In this document: positions 25,223-34,206 of the stretch, one piece after another
How the letters are laid out: each line of letters begins with the position of its first letter
Position numbering within the stretch: position 1 is the first letter of the stretch
Source of the DNA: Streptomyces sp. XY006
GTDB taxonomy: Bacteria; Actinomycetota; Actinomycetes; Streptomycetales; Streptomycetaceae
DNA: 64,000 bases
Assembly: GCF_002237655.1 (NCBI RefSeq)
Contig: NZ_NOKT01000005.1
Location: 62,001-126,000 of the forward strand
Direction of reading: 5' to 3'
Translations under genes and position numbers: made by a program
The notes under the pieces: model-generated
The model's input: the letters and a program-made list of their open reading frames with translations, nothing else
Databases searched by the model: none
What the model was told of the DNA's origin: nothing

Positions 25223-26541
25223 ATGCGTGTGCACAGCGACAGCCGGGCCCGCACCCGGGCCGCCGTGGGACTGACCGTGGCCGCGCTCGCCGCCGGCGTC
25301 ACGGCCGGCGCCGGGCCGGCCACCGCCCGGCCGGAGAACGCGCCCGCGCCCACCGCCGCCTACTGCGGCGCCGCCCACCGCATCGAACAGAAGCTCTCCA
25401 CCGGCACCACCTGGCGGATGTGCCGGCGCTACGACGGCAAGGCGGGCCTGGTCCTGGAGGACGTCTCCTACCAGCCGAAGGGCGAACGCCGGCCGATCAA
25501 GGTCCTCCACAGCGCCAGGCTCGGCCAGATCCACGTCCCCTACGACGACGGCAGCGTCGAGTACGACGACCTGACCGGCTTCGACTTCGCCCAGGGGCTG
25601 ATGAACCTGGCGCCGGCGAGTGCCCCGGCGGCACCATCAAGACCGTCAAGGTGCCCGACTCCGTCAACGAGACCCCGACGATCAAGGGCCTGTGCACCAC
25701 CACCCGCTCCCGCGGCCACGCCTACCGCATGCAGGGTGACACCCCGGGCACGGTCCACCAGGCCCAGGGCCGTGACCTTCTCGTCCACACCGTGAACCAG
25801 GTCGGCTGGTACGAGTACCTGACCGAGTGGCGCTTCCAGGACGACGGCGCGATCACCATGAACCTCGGCGCCACCGGCAGCCTGTCCTGGGACGACTACG
25901 ACGCCGGCGACGGCCGCGGCCGGCCCGTCGGCAAGGGCGCGAGCGCCCGGGCCACCAGCCACAGCCACAACGCCTTCTGGCGGCTCGACTTCGCCCTCGA
26001 CGGCTCCACGAGGAACCGCGTCGAGCAGTACGACTCCACCGTCACCGCGCCCACCGGCGGGCAGCAGGCCCCGACCACCAGGACGACCCGCACGAAGATC
26101 ACCAAGGAGCTCGCGGGGGACATCCGGAACTACCGCTGGTGGCGCGTGGTCAGCGCGACCGGCAAGAACAAGGACGGACACGCGCGCTCCTACGAGATCG
26201 TCCCGGGGCCCACCACCAGGTACCCGGGCCGCGGCTTCACCAAGCACGATCTGTACGTCACGCAGTACAACCCGTGCGAACGGTTCGCCAGCCACAACCC
26301 CGGCCCCTGCGGGCCCGGCGCCGGCACCTCCGTCGACCGGTGGGTGAACGGGCAGATCCTCAGCCACCCGGTGGTCTGGATGAACATCGGTTTCCACCAC
26401 GTCGCCCGCGACGAGGACCAGCAGCCCATGCCCGTCCACTGGCAGGGATTCTCCCTCGCCCCGCGCGACGCCACCGCCATGAATCCGCTCACTCCGGACG
26501 GGCTCGCCTGGCAGAACGGGCACTGGCGGCCCGGCCGTTGA
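25223..26541 (+). pseudogene. copper amine oxidase catalytic domain, secreted, apparently frameshifted
   Basis: The first frame (25223 onward) gives a signal peptide (MRVHSDSRARTRAAVG to ATARP) and the start of the barrel, through VPYDDGSVEYDDLTGFDFAQ. It loses homology after NLAP near 25615. The neighbouring frame resumes exactly with ECPGGTIKTVKVPDSV and runs to the stop at 26541. One missing base at about 25615-25618 (GCGCCGGCGAG where CCGGGCGAG would fit) explains the shift. The restored protein would be about 439 residues. Copper ligands are recognisable (SHSHNAFW and GFHHVARDED). The topaquinone tyrosine is in WYEY, but the usual preceding Asn is Trp. Either a real pseudogene or a base missed in sequencing. 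Confidence 0.75.
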
Positions 26542-26643
26542 CAACGATGCTGCCCATCGGGCTGCACCGCCGACCGCTCCCGGAGTACCCTTCCTTGATC
26601 GTTGACAAGGGGAGTGCTCGGGGGAGCGGAAGGCGGTGCGCGG

Positions 26644-27885
26644 GTGGGCTCGGGAGGGCTGGAGCTGCCCCCTGGTGACGAGGGTCACGAGGGGAACTCC
26701 GCAGACGTCCCGACCGGTGCCGTGTCCCTGGCACGGCCGATGGACGCGTCGGGCTCGATCGGTCCGGAACTGGACTGGGACGCCGACGCCTGGCGCGAGG
26801 TGCGCACCCGCGCCCAGCGGGCCGGCCGGGCCTACATCTGGCTGAACCTCGTCGAACAGCGGCTGCGCGCGGTCGTGGCCGCCGTGCTCCGGCCCATCTA
26901 CGAACCCGTCCACGGCGACGACTGGGTGGTGGCCGCCGCCGGGCCCGCCGGCCAGGAGTGGGTGCAGCGCGCGGTCGCCGTGCGCGAGGTCAGCCGCCGC
27001 AAGGGCTATCTGCTCGACCCGGCCGACGACAACGTGCTGTCCTTCCTCACGCTGCCGCAGCTGCGGGAGCTGATGGTGCAGCACTGGCCCTGCTTCGAGC
27101 CCTACTTCGACGACCGCCGCGACGTCGAACTGGCCCTGGACGAACTGGAGGTGACCCGCAACGTCGTCTCCCGCAACCGCGCCCTGTCCGAGGCCGTGCT
27201 GAACCAGGCCGAGCGCGCCTCGGCCCGGCTGCTGGAGATGCTCGGCGCGGGCGGTGACGTGCCCTCCGCGCGCCGGCTGCCCGTGGACGCGGTCGAGGAC
27301 CTGGTCGGCGACCGGTACGCCGACGTCGTCGCCGTCCACCCGGACCGGGTGCGGCTGATGCGGCAGTTCCCGGCCGAGGACATCTTCGGCGGCGCCCGCC
27401 GCCTCGACGCCATCGGCATCGGCCTCAACCTCCTTGTGCAGAACTTCTCCGGCCGCCGGCTGGTCCGGCTGGCCGAGTCCGGCTGCCGGGTGCGGCTGCT
27501 GTTCCTCAACCCGGCCTCCAGCGCGGTCAAGCGGCGCGAGCGCGAACTCGGCATCAAACGCGGCGAGCTCAGCCGGGCCGTGGAGATGAACATCCTGCAC
27601 ATGCGCCGGGTGCGGGCCCGGCTGCGCGACCCGGGCGCCTTCGAGATCCAGGTCTTCGACGAGACGCCCCGCTTCACGGCGTACCTGGTCGACGGCGACG
27701 GCGCCGACGGCATCGCGGTCGTGCAGAACTACCTGCGCCGCACCCGCGGCATGGAGGCACCGGTCTTCGTCCTGCGCAACGGCAGCAAGGTGGTCAAGTC
27801 GGGCGAGCCCGACGAAAGCGGCCTCTTCCCCACGTACCGCGAGGAGTTCGAGGTGATGTGGGCGGATTCGCGGCCGGTGTCGTGA
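26644..27885 (+). CDS. SAV2148-family HEPN-domain protein
   Basis: The 413-residue cytoplasmic protein belongs to a family found across Streptomyces and named after S. avermitilis SAV2148. HEPN-type helical regions are proposed for it, and some HEPN proteins are RNases. Recognisable stretches are MDASGSIGPELDWDADAW, YIWLNLVEQRLRAVVAAVLRP and, in the C-terminal half, LNLLVQNFSGRRLVRLAESG and VVQNYLRRTRGME. I do not see the compact R-x4-6-H RNase motif of toxin-type HEPN proteins with certainty. It has no signal peptide. The GTG at 26644 gives the start VGSGGLELPPGDEGHEG, which I recall as typical of homologues. GGAAGG lies 12 bases upstream. Function is not established. Confidence 0.85.
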   Translation: MGSGGLELPPGDEGHEGNSADVPTGAVSLARPMDASGSIGPELDWDADAWREVRTRAQRAGRAYIWLNLVEQRLRAVVAAVLRPIYEPVHGDDWVVAAAGPAGQEWVQRAVAVREVSRRKGYLLDPADDNVLSFLTLPQLRELMVQHWPCFEPYFDDRRDVELALDELEVTRNVVSRNRALSEAVLNQAERASARLLEMLGAGGDVPSARRLPVDAVEDLVGDRYADVVAVHPDRVRLMRQFPAEDIFGGARRLDAIGIGLNLLVQNFSGRRLVRLAESGCRVRLLFLNPASSAVKRRERELGIKRGELSRAVEMNILHMRRVRARLRDPGAFEIQVFDETPRFTAYLVDGDGADGIAVVQNYLRRTRGMEAPVFVLRNGSKVVKSGEPDESGLFPTYREEFEVMWADSRPVS

Positions 27886-28015
27886 ACGGTGCACCGGTAC
27901 GGGGCGGTTCGGGGCCGGCACCGGGAGCGAACGGAACGCGGACCTCTGATTGTCAGTGGCGCGTGGGAAGGTGGAGACCACTGGGGGAACGCACCACAAG
28001 AAGGGGGGCCCGCCC

Positions 28016-28738
28016 ATGGGCTGGCACCGGGAGCTGCTGATCGGCTTCGACCTGGAGACGACGGGCACGGATCCGCGCGAGGCGCGCATCGTCACGGCGG
28101 CCGTGATCGAGGTCAGGGGCGGGGAGCCGAGGGGGCGCCGGGAGTGGCTGGCCGACCCCGGGGTGCCGATCCCCGAGGACGCGGTGGCGGTGCACGGCAT
28201 CAGCAGCGAACGGGCGGCCGCCGAGGGCAGGCCGGCCGACCAGGTGGCCGACGCCCTGGCCGACGTGCTGACCTCCTACTGGAAGACGGGCGTGCCGGTC
28301 GTCGCCTACAACGCCGCCTTCGACCTGACCCTGCTCTCCGCCGAGCTGCGCCGCCACGGCCTGCCGTCCCTGTGCGACCGTCTGGGCGGGGTGGACCCGG
28401 CCCCGGTCATCGACCCGTACACCATCGACCGCCGGGTCGACCGCTACCGCCGCGGCAAACGCAACCTCGAAGCGGTCTGCGCGGAGTACGGCATCGTCCT
28501 CGGCTCCGCCCACGACGCGCTGGCCGACGCCCTGGCGGCGGCCCGTCTGGCCTGCGCGATAGCCGAGCGCCACCCCAAGATCGCCATGCTCGGCCCGGCG
28601 GCCCTGCACCACCGCCAGATCGAGTGGTACGCGCAGTGGGCGGCGGACTTCCAGAACTTCCTGCGCGGCAAGGGGGATGCCACAGCCCTCGTCGACGGGG
28701 CGTGGCCGCTGCGGGAGTTGGCGGACGAACCGGCCTGA
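28016..28738 (+). CDS. DEDDh-family 3'-5' exonuclease
   Basis: The 240-residue protein is a DnaQ-type exonuclease domain standing alone. The catalytic residues are intact: Asp and Glu in FDLETTG, Asp in YNAAFDLTLL, and His plus Asp in SAHDALADALAA. It should trim DNA or RNA 3' ends with two metal ions, possibly proofreading in trans or taking part in repair. The C-terminal 60 residues (HHRQIEWYAQWAADFQNFLRGKG) are typical of Streptomyces homologues. ATG at 28016 follows a run of G (AAGGGGGG). It converges on the phosphotransferase gene. Confidence 0.92.
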   Translation: MGWHRELLIGFDLETTGTDPREARIVTAAVIEVRGGEPRGRREWLADPGVPIPEDAVAVHGISSERAAAEGRPADQVADALADVLTSYWKTGVPVVAYNAAFDLTLLSAELRRHGLPSLCDRLGGVDPAPVIDPYTIDRRVDRYRRGKRNLEAVCAEYGIVLGSAHDALADALAAARLACAIAERHPKIAMLGPAALHHRQIEWYAQWAADFQNFLRGKGDATALVDGAWPLRELADEPA

Positions 28739-28754
28739 GACGGGCCGCCCGTCC

Positions 28755-29618
28755 TCAGAACGGATACCAGCGCACGGTCTCGTCCCCCTCCCGCAGGGAC
28801 GCCACCCGCCGCTCGAACTCGGCCAGCGCCTTCGGGTTGCCGGGCGCGTGCTGAGCCACCCACGCGCAACTGGCGGTCTCCCGCGCGCCGCGCAGCACCG
28901 AGCACCCCTCCCACTCCCGTACGTCCCAGCCGTACGCCTCCGTGAAGGACGCGTACGCCTCGTCGGGGAGCCCGTACCGGTCGTGGGAGAGGGCCATCAC
29001 CACCAGGTCGTGCTCGCGCAGGTCCGAGGAGACCGTCTCCAGGTCGACCAGGACCGGACCGTCCGGCCCGACGTGCACATTGCGCGGCAGCGCGTCGCCG
29101 TGGATCACCCCGGGCGGCAGATGCGGCGTCAGCGCGGCGGCCTGCGCGGCGAACGCGTCCCGCCGCTCGCGCAGATACGCCGCGTCCGCCGGATCGACCG
29201 CGTCCCCGGCGAGCCGCAGCCAGCGCTCCACGCCACCCAGCAGATCACGCCCCGCGAGCGCGAAGGGAGGAGGCGGCGTGGCGTGCACGACCCGCAGCAG
29301 TTCGGCCAGGTCCCGCGGCTCGGCGGGCCGCACGGGATCCGGCAGCCGGTGCCACACGGTCACCGGATGGCCGTCCACCAGCAGCGGCTTCGGCTCGGCC
29401 GCCCGCACGGCGGGCACCCCGGCCTGAGCGAGCCACCCGGCGACGTCCAGTTCGCGGCGCGCCCGGTCGAGGAGTTCGGCGTCGCGGCCGACCTTGACGA
29501 CCAGGTCACCGGCGGCGAACACCGCGTTCTCGCCCAGGGCGAGCAGCCGTGCCTCGCGGGCCGCTCCGGGCAGCACCCGCGCCGCCGCCAGTACGTCCCG
29601 TGCCCGTGCCTCGTCCAT
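28755..29618 (-). CDS. aminoglycoside-phosphotransferase-family kinase
   Basis: The 287-residue protein has an intact APH-type active site, unlike the relative at 12964-13983. The catalytic loop is VIHGDALPRNVHV and the metal-binding motif is VLVDLETVS. The phosphate-binding region carries Lys in DLVVKVGRD. Members phosphorylate antibiotics, sugars, choline or other small alcohols, and the substrate here cannot be read. It stands alone, divergent from the sugar ABC transporter genes with 160 bases between. ATG at 29618 is chosen because longer frames lose homology. Confidence 0.88.
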   Translation of the reverse strand: MDEARARDVLAAARVLPGAAREARLLALGENAVFAAGDLVVKVGRDAELLDRARRELDVAGWLAQAGVPAVRAAEPKPLLVDGHPVTVWHRLPDPVRPAEPRDLAELLRVVHATPPPPFALAGRDLLGGVERWLRLAGDAVDPADAAYLRERRDAFAAQAAALTPHLPPGVIHGDALPRNVHVGPDGPVLVDLETVSSDLREHDLVVMALSHDRYGLPDEAYASFTEAYGWDVREWEGCSVLRGARETASCAWVAQHAPGNPKALAEFERRVASLREGDETVRWYPF

Positions 29619-29778
29619 CGTCCGCCTCCGTCGTCCGCACCGCTGCCGTCGGGTTCCGGCCATCCTCCGGTCAGTGTCGCATCGGCACAGGTCGGGGGGC
29701 ATACGAGGTGTCCTGGCGAGGCAGACCGCTGTCACGACCATGACGTCGCCCGCCGAGCCGTGCAGAGGGGCTGATTCC

Positions 29779-30723
29779 GTGACATCGGTGACCGAGGCGT
29801 CGCCGCCGAGGAGACCCGCCGGCCGCCGGCGCGGAGCCGGCGGGTCCCGCCGGACCGCCGGCCACGGTGCCTGGTTCCTGGTGCTGCCCGCCCTGATCCC
29901 CATCCTCGTCCTCAGCGTCGGGCCGCTGCTCCACGGGATCCTGCTGGCCTTCACCGACGCCCAGTCGGGCCGCACCGAGCCCACCGAGTGGATCGGCGCC
30001 CTCAACTTCCGGGACCTGATGCACGACACGCTCTTCCGGGAGTCGTTCCGGATCGGCCTGGTGTGGGCGGTCGGGGTGACCGTGCCGCAGTTCCTGCTCG
30101 CCCTCGGCCTGGCCCTGCTGCTCAACCAGGACCTCCGGCTGCGCCGGCTCGCCCGCGCCCTGGCGATCATCCCGTGGGCCATGCCCGAGATCGTCGTCGG
30201 CATCATGTGGCGGCTCGTCTACCACCCCGACGCCGGCATCCTGAACGAGACCCTGCGCGACCTGGGCCTCGGCGGCGGCCGGGACTGGCTCAGCGCGCTG
30301 ACCACCGCGCTGCCCGCCGTGATCGTCGTCGGCGTCTGGGCGGGCATGCCCCAGACGACGGTGGCGCTGCTCGCCGGGCTGCAGCACACCCCGCGCGAAC
30401 TGCACGAGGCGGCGGCCGTGGACGGGGCGGGCGCCTGGCGCCGCTTCCGCACGGTCACCTGGCCCGCCCTGAGGCCCGTCGCCCTCGCCGTCACGGCGCT
30501 CAACCTCATCTGGAACTTCAACGCCTTCGCCCTGGTCTACGTGCTCACCAGCGGCGGCCCCGGCGGCCGGACCCGGCTGCCCATGCTCTTCGCCTACGAA
30601 GAGGCCTTCCGCTACGGCCAGTTCGGCTACGCGGCGGCCATGGGCTGCGTCATGGTCGCCGTCGTCTCGATCGCCCTGGCCGTGTTCCTCGCCGGCCGCC
30701 TGCGGGGAGGTGACGACACATGA
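29779..30723 (+). CDS. carbohydrate ABC transporter permease, MalF type
   Basis: The 314-residue inner-membrane protein has six predicted membrane segments and the coupling EAA loop EAAAVDGAGAWRRFRTVTWP. With the next two genes it forms an importer for an unidentified sugar or oligosaccharide. GTG at 29779 follows AGAGGGG by 8 bases and is preferred to the in-frame ATG at 29740, which lacks a ribosome-binding site. Its stop overlaps the next start by 4 bases. No ATPase gene is present, as in many Streptomyces sugar importers that share the MsiK ATPase. Confidence 0.93.
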   Translation: MTSVTEASPPRRPAGRRRGAGGSRRTAGHGAWFLVLPALIPILVLSVGPLLHGILLAFTDAQSGRTEPTEWIGALNFRDLMHDTLFRESFRIGLVWAVGVTVPQFLLALGLALLLNQDLRLRRLARALAIIPWAMPEIVVGIMWRLVYHPDAGILNETLRDLGLGGGRDWLSALTTALPAVIVVGVWAGMPQTTVALLAGLQHTPRELHEAAAVDGAGAWRRFRTVTWPALRPVALAVTALNLIWNFNAFALVYVLTSGGPGGRTRLPMLFAYEEAFRYGQFGYAAAMGCVMVAVVSIALAVFLAGRLRGGDDT

Positions 30724-31553
30724 GGACCGGCACCCCGGCCCGCGTGGGCCAGTACACGGCGCTGCTCGCGTATCTGGTCTTCCTGGCCCTCCCGTTCATC
30801 TGGCTGCTCTCCACCGCGTTCAAGCCGCCGCGCGAGCTGGGCAGCCTGCACCCGACCTGGCTCCCGAAGGACCCCACCCTCGCCAACTTCCGGCAGGCCT
30901 TCGCCGAGCAGCCGCTGCTGCGCGCCGCCCTCAACTCCCTGCTCGTCGCGCTCGCGGCGGCCGTCCTGGCCGTGCTGATCGCCACGCCGGCGGCCTACGT
31001 CCTCGCCCGGCAGCGCACCCGCCTGGCCAGGGCGGTGACGGGCTGGGTGGTGGTCAGCCAGGCGTTCCCGTTCGTGCTGCTGATCATCCCGCTGTTCCTC
31101 GTGCTGAAGAACCTGCGCCTGATCGACTCGGTGCCGGGACTGGTGCTGGTGTACATGGTGTGGGCGCTGCCGTTCGCGCTGTGGATGCTCGCCGGGTACG
31201 TCCGGGCCGTGCCGCGCGAGCTGGAGGAGGCCGCCGCGGTCGACGGCGCCGGCCGGGTGCGGACGCTGGTGTCGGTGACCGCGCCGCTGCTCGCGCCGGG
31301 CATCGTGGCGACCGGGCTGTTCGCCTTCGTCACCGCGTGGAACGAGTTCTTCTTCGCGCTCGTGCTGCTCAAGACGCCGGAGAAACAGACCCTGCCGGTG
31401 GTGCTCACGCACTTCATCGGCGCCGAGGGTGTCGCCGACCTCGGCCCGCTCGCGGCGGCCGCCTGCCTCGCGACCCTGCCCTCCCTCGTCGTCTTCGCGC
31501 TCATCCAGCGGCGCATCACCGGCTCCCTGCTCGCCGGGGCGGTGAAAAGCTGA
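30720..31553 (+). CDS. carbohydrate ABC transporter permease, MalG type
   Basis: The 277-residue membrane protein has six hydrophobic segments and the EAA loop EEAAAVDGAGRVRTLVSVTAP. FIWLLSTAFKPPRELGS near the N-terminus and NEFFFALVLLKTPEKQTLPV are typical of MalG-type subunits. It starts in an ATGA overlap with the preceding permease and its own stop codon overlaps the ATG of the binding-protein gene, so all three are translationally coupled. Confidence 0.94.
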   Translation: MRTGTPARVGQYTALLAYLVFLALPFIWLLSTAFKPPRELGSLHPTWLPKDPTLANFRQAFAEQPLLRAALNSLLVALAAAVLAVLIATPAAYVLARQRTRLARAVTGWVVVSQAFPFVLLIIPLFLVLKNLRLIDSVPGLVLVYMVWALPFALWMLAGYVRAVPRELEEAAAVDGAGRVRTLVSVTAPLLAPGIVATGLFAFVTAWNEFFFALVLLKTPEKQTLPVVLTHFIGAEGVADLGPLAAAACLATLPSLVVFALIQRRITGSLLAGAVKS

Positions 31554-32827
31554 TGCGCGCCCGCCTGTCGGCCCTCGTCCTGCTGCTCCTCCTCGCCGGC
31601 TGCTCCTCCGGCGGCACGCGTGACGACGGCCGGATCACCCTGCGCTTCCAGTCCCTGGCGTGGCAGCAGGAGTCCGTGGAGGCCACCAGGGAGCTGGTGG
31701 CCGAGTGGAACGCCACCCACCCGGACGTCCGCGTCGAGTACGTCCAGGGCTCCTGGGACAGCGTCCACGACCAGCTCCTCACCGCCTTCGAGGGCGGCGA
31801 GGCACCCGACGTCATCCACGACGCCTCCGACGACCTCGCCGACTTCGCCCACGGCGGCTACCTCGCCGACCTCACCGGCCTGCTGCCGGCCGGACTCAAG
31901 TCGGACATCCCGCAGCGCAGTTGGCAGACCACGACCTTCGGCGACGGCGTCTACGGCGTGCCGTTCCTCCAGGAACCACGCGTGCTCGTCGCCAACGCGA
32001 CCTGGCTGAGGAAGTCCGGCGTGCGGATCCCCACGCCCGAAATGCCGTGGAGCTGGGACGAGTTCCGCCGGATCACCGGCCGGCTCAGCGGACCGGGGAA
32101 GTACGGCGTCGCCTGGCCGCTGAAGGAACCCGTCTCCGCCACGCTCAACCTCTCCCTGTCGGCGGGCGGACAGCTCTTCCACCGCGGCGCGGACGGCAGG
32201 GTGACGGTCCGGTTCGAGGCGGCCGACCAGGTCGTGCCGCGCACCATCGCCCGGCAGGTGGGCACCGACCGCAGCGCCTCGCCCACGACCCTGGGCAGCG
32301 GCGGCTCCGACACCCTGCCCGGCTTCTTCGGCGGCCGCTACGCCATGGTGCCGCTGGGCTTCTCCTACCGGCAGCAGATCGTGCAGCAGGCCCCGGAGGG
32401 CTTCGACTGGCAGGTGCTGCCCGCCCCGGCCGGCGCCGCCGGACTCGCCCAGGGCGTCAGCCCGCAGACCCTCTCCATCGCCGAGGACTGCCCGCACAAG
32501 GAGGAGGCCGCCGCCTTCCTCGGCTTCCTGCTGCGCCCGGAGAACATGGTCCGTCTCGCCCTCGGCGACTGGATGCTGCCCACCGGCACCCGCGCGCTGC
32601 GGGACCCCGCCCTGCACACCGACCGGCACGGCTGGGCCACCGGCACGGCCCTCGCCGCCCACCTGCGCCCCGCCCCCGCGCAGACGGTCCGGGGCTACCC
32701 CGAGTGGAAGGACAAGGTGGCGACACCGGCCCTGCAGGAGTACTACAGCGGAGCGATCGGCCTCGGCGCCCTGCGCGAACGGCTGGAGAAGGACGGCAAC
32801 CTGGTCCTCGCCCGCTACCAGCGCTGA
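31553..32827 (+). CDS. extracellular sugar-binding lipoprotein of the ABC importer
   Basis: The 424-residue protein is a cluster-1 solute-binding protein. It has a short lipoprotein signal with lipobox LLAGC (Cys at about residue 17), so it is anchored to the outer face of the membrane and delivers substrate to the two permeases. Conserved segments include EATRELVAEWNATHPDVRVEYVQ cut here, EAPDVIHD, YGVPFLQEPRVLVANATWL and AAAFLGFLLRPENM. The gene order permease, permease, binding protein is the reverse of the usual order. No glycoside hydrolase or regulator gene is adjacent to reveal the sugar. Confidence 0.92.
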   Translation: MRARLSALVLLLLLAGCSSGGTRDDGRITLRFQSLAWQQESVEATRELVAEWNATHPDVRVEYVQGSWDSVHDQLLTAFEGGEAPDVIHDASDDLADFAHGGYLADLTGLLPAGLKSDIPQRSWQTTTFGDGVYGVPFLQEPRVLVANATWLRKSGVRIPTPEMPWSWDEFRRITGRLSGPGKYGVAWPLKEPVSATLNLSLSAGGQLFHRGADGRVTVRFEAADQVVPRTIARQVGTDRSASPTTLGSGGSDTLPGFFGGRYAMVPLGFSYRQQIVQQAPEGFDWQVLPAPAGAAGLAQGVSPQTLSIAEDCPHKEEAAAFLGFLLRPENMVRLALGDWMLPTGTRALRDPALHTDRHGWATGTALAAHLRPAPAQTVRGYPEWKDKVATPALQEYYSGAIGLGALRERLEKDGNLVLARYQR

Positions 32828-32838
32828 CGGCTCCGGCG

Positions 32839-32869
32839 CACCACGCCCGGCGAGCCACCACGCCCGGCG
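32839..32869. repeat. short direct repeat after the sugar-importer operon
   Basis: CACCACGCCCGGCG occurs twice, at 32839-32852 and 32856-32869, with a 3-base spacer. It lies just downstream of the binding-protein stop codon and has no known role. Confidence 0.6.
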
Positions 32870-32946
32870 GCGTCCGCCTCCCCGCTTCCTGCCCTTGCCG
32901 TTCCGGCCGGGGCCCGCGCTGACCTCGCAGATCCTCAACTACTTGC

Positions 32947-32960
32947 ACGAGACGTCTCGT
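32947..32960. promoter_or_regulatory. 14-base perfect palindrome, candidate operator of the glycosyltransferase gene
   Basis: ACGAGAC followed by GTCTCGT is perfectly symmetric. It ends 18 bases before the glycosyltransferase ATG and continues with a further TCTCG. The size, symmetry and position are those of a TetR- or MarR-type operator overlapping a promoter. No regulator gene is adjacent, so the binding protein would act from elsewhere. Confidence 0.55.
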
Positions 32961-32978
32961 CTCGCTTAAGGTCGGCGC

Positions 32979-34181
32979 ATGACCAGTCGCGCGCACATCG
33001 CCATGTTCTCCATCGCCGCCCACGGCCACGTGAACCCCAGCCTGGAGGTGATCCGCGAGCTGGTGGCCCGCGGTCATCGGGTGACCTACGCCATCCCTCC
33101 GGTCTTCGCGGAGAAGGTCGCGCAGACCGGCGCCGAGGTGAAGCCCTGGACGTCGACCCTGCCCTCGCCCGACGACGACCCGGAGGCGTGGGGGACCACG
33201 CTGCTGGACAACGTGGAGCCGTTCCTCGACGACGCGATCCAGGCCCTGCCGCAGCTGATCGCGGCCTACGAGGGCGACGAGCCGGACCTGGTGCTGCACG
33301 ACATCGCCTCGTACCCGGGCCGGGTCCTGGCCCACCGCTGGGGCGTGCCCGCCATCTCGCTCTCACCGGCCATGGTCGCCTGGGAGGGGTACGAGGAGGA
33401 GGTCGCCGAGCCCCTGTGGGCGGAGCCGAGGAAGACCGAGCGCGGCCGCGCCTACTACGCCCGCTTCCGGGCCTGGCTGGAGGAGAACGGGATCACGCTG
33501 CACCCCGACGCGTTCGGGGGGCGGCCCGACCGCTCGATCGTGCTGATCCCCAAGGCGCTCCAGCCGCACGCGGACCGGGTCGACGAGCGCGTGTACTCCT
33601 TCGTCGGCCCCTGCCAGGGCGACCGCGGCTCCGAGGGCGGCTGGCAGCGGCCGGCCGGCGCGGAGAAGGTCGCGCTCGTCTCCCTCGGGTCCGCCTTCAC
33701 CAAGCAGCCGGACTTCTACCGGGAGTGCGTGAAGGCGTTCGGCGACCTGCCTGGCTGGCACCTGGTGCTCTCGGTCGGCAAGCACGTCGACCCCGCCGTG
33801 CTCGGGGAGGTCCCCGCCACCGTGGAGGTGCGGTCCTGGGTGCCGCAACTGGCCGTCCTGAGGCAGGCCGACCTGTTCGTCACGCACGCCGGCGCGGGCG
33901 GCAGCCAGGAGGGCCTGGCGACGGCCACGCCGATGATCGCCGTACCGCAGGCGGCGGACCAGTTCGGCAACGCGGAGACGCTCCGCGGCCTCGGCGTCGC
34001 CCGGTGTCTGGCGACTGAGGAGGCGACCGGCGAGGCCCTGCGCGAGGCGGCGCTCGCCCTGGTCGACGATCCGGAGGTCGCGCGCCGCCTGAAGGAGATC
34101 CAGGCGCAGACGGTCCAGGAGGGCGGTACGCGCCGCGCCGCCGACCTGATCGAGGCGGAACTGGCGGCGCGCCGAGGCTAG
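32979..34181 (+). CDS. macrolide-type glycosyltransferase, GT1 family
   Basis: The 400-residue enzyme resembles OleD/OleI and S. lividans Mgt, which glucosylate and so inactivate macrolides and accept many phenolic substrates. Key features are the catalytic His in IAAHGHVNP (about residue 16), the conserved Asp in [11 protein letters not shown], and the nucleotide-sugar region [36 protein letters not shown] near the C-terminus. There is no signal peptide, so it acts in the cytoplasm. The palindrome at 32947-32960 suggests induction by a repressor's ligand. The actual acceptor is not known. Confidence 0.9.
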   Translation: MTSRAHIAMFSIAAHGHVNPSLEVIRELVARGHRVTYAIPPVFAEKVAQTGAEVKPWTSTLPSPDDDPEAWGTTLLDNVEPFLDDAIQALPQLIAAYEGDEPDLVLHDIASYPGRVLAHRWGVPAISLSPAMVAWEGYEEEVAEPLWAEPRKTERGRAYYARFRAWLEENGITLHPDAFGGRPDRSIVLIPKALQPHADRVDERVYSFVGPCQGDRGSEGGWQRPAGAEKVALVSLGSAFTKQPDFYRECVKAFGDLPGWHLVLSVGKHVDPAVLGEVPATVEVRSWVPQLAVLRQADLFVTHAGAGGSQEGLATATPMIAVPQAADQFGNAETLRGLGVARCLATEEATGEALREAALALVDDPEVARRLKEIQAQTVQEGGTRRAADLIEAELAARRG

Positions 34182-34206
34182 GTGGCGCCGCGCGCCCGGG
34201 CCGTGG

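Noticed and set aside
25540..28200. An 886-codon frame antisense to the amine oxidase and HEPN genes
   Set aside because: It spans unrelated genes and intergenic DNA, with no ribosome-binding site or family signature.
29740..29778. ATG at 29740 as start of the first sugar permease
   Set aside because: No ribosome-binding site precedes it, whereas GTG at 29779 has AGAGGGG at proper spacing.
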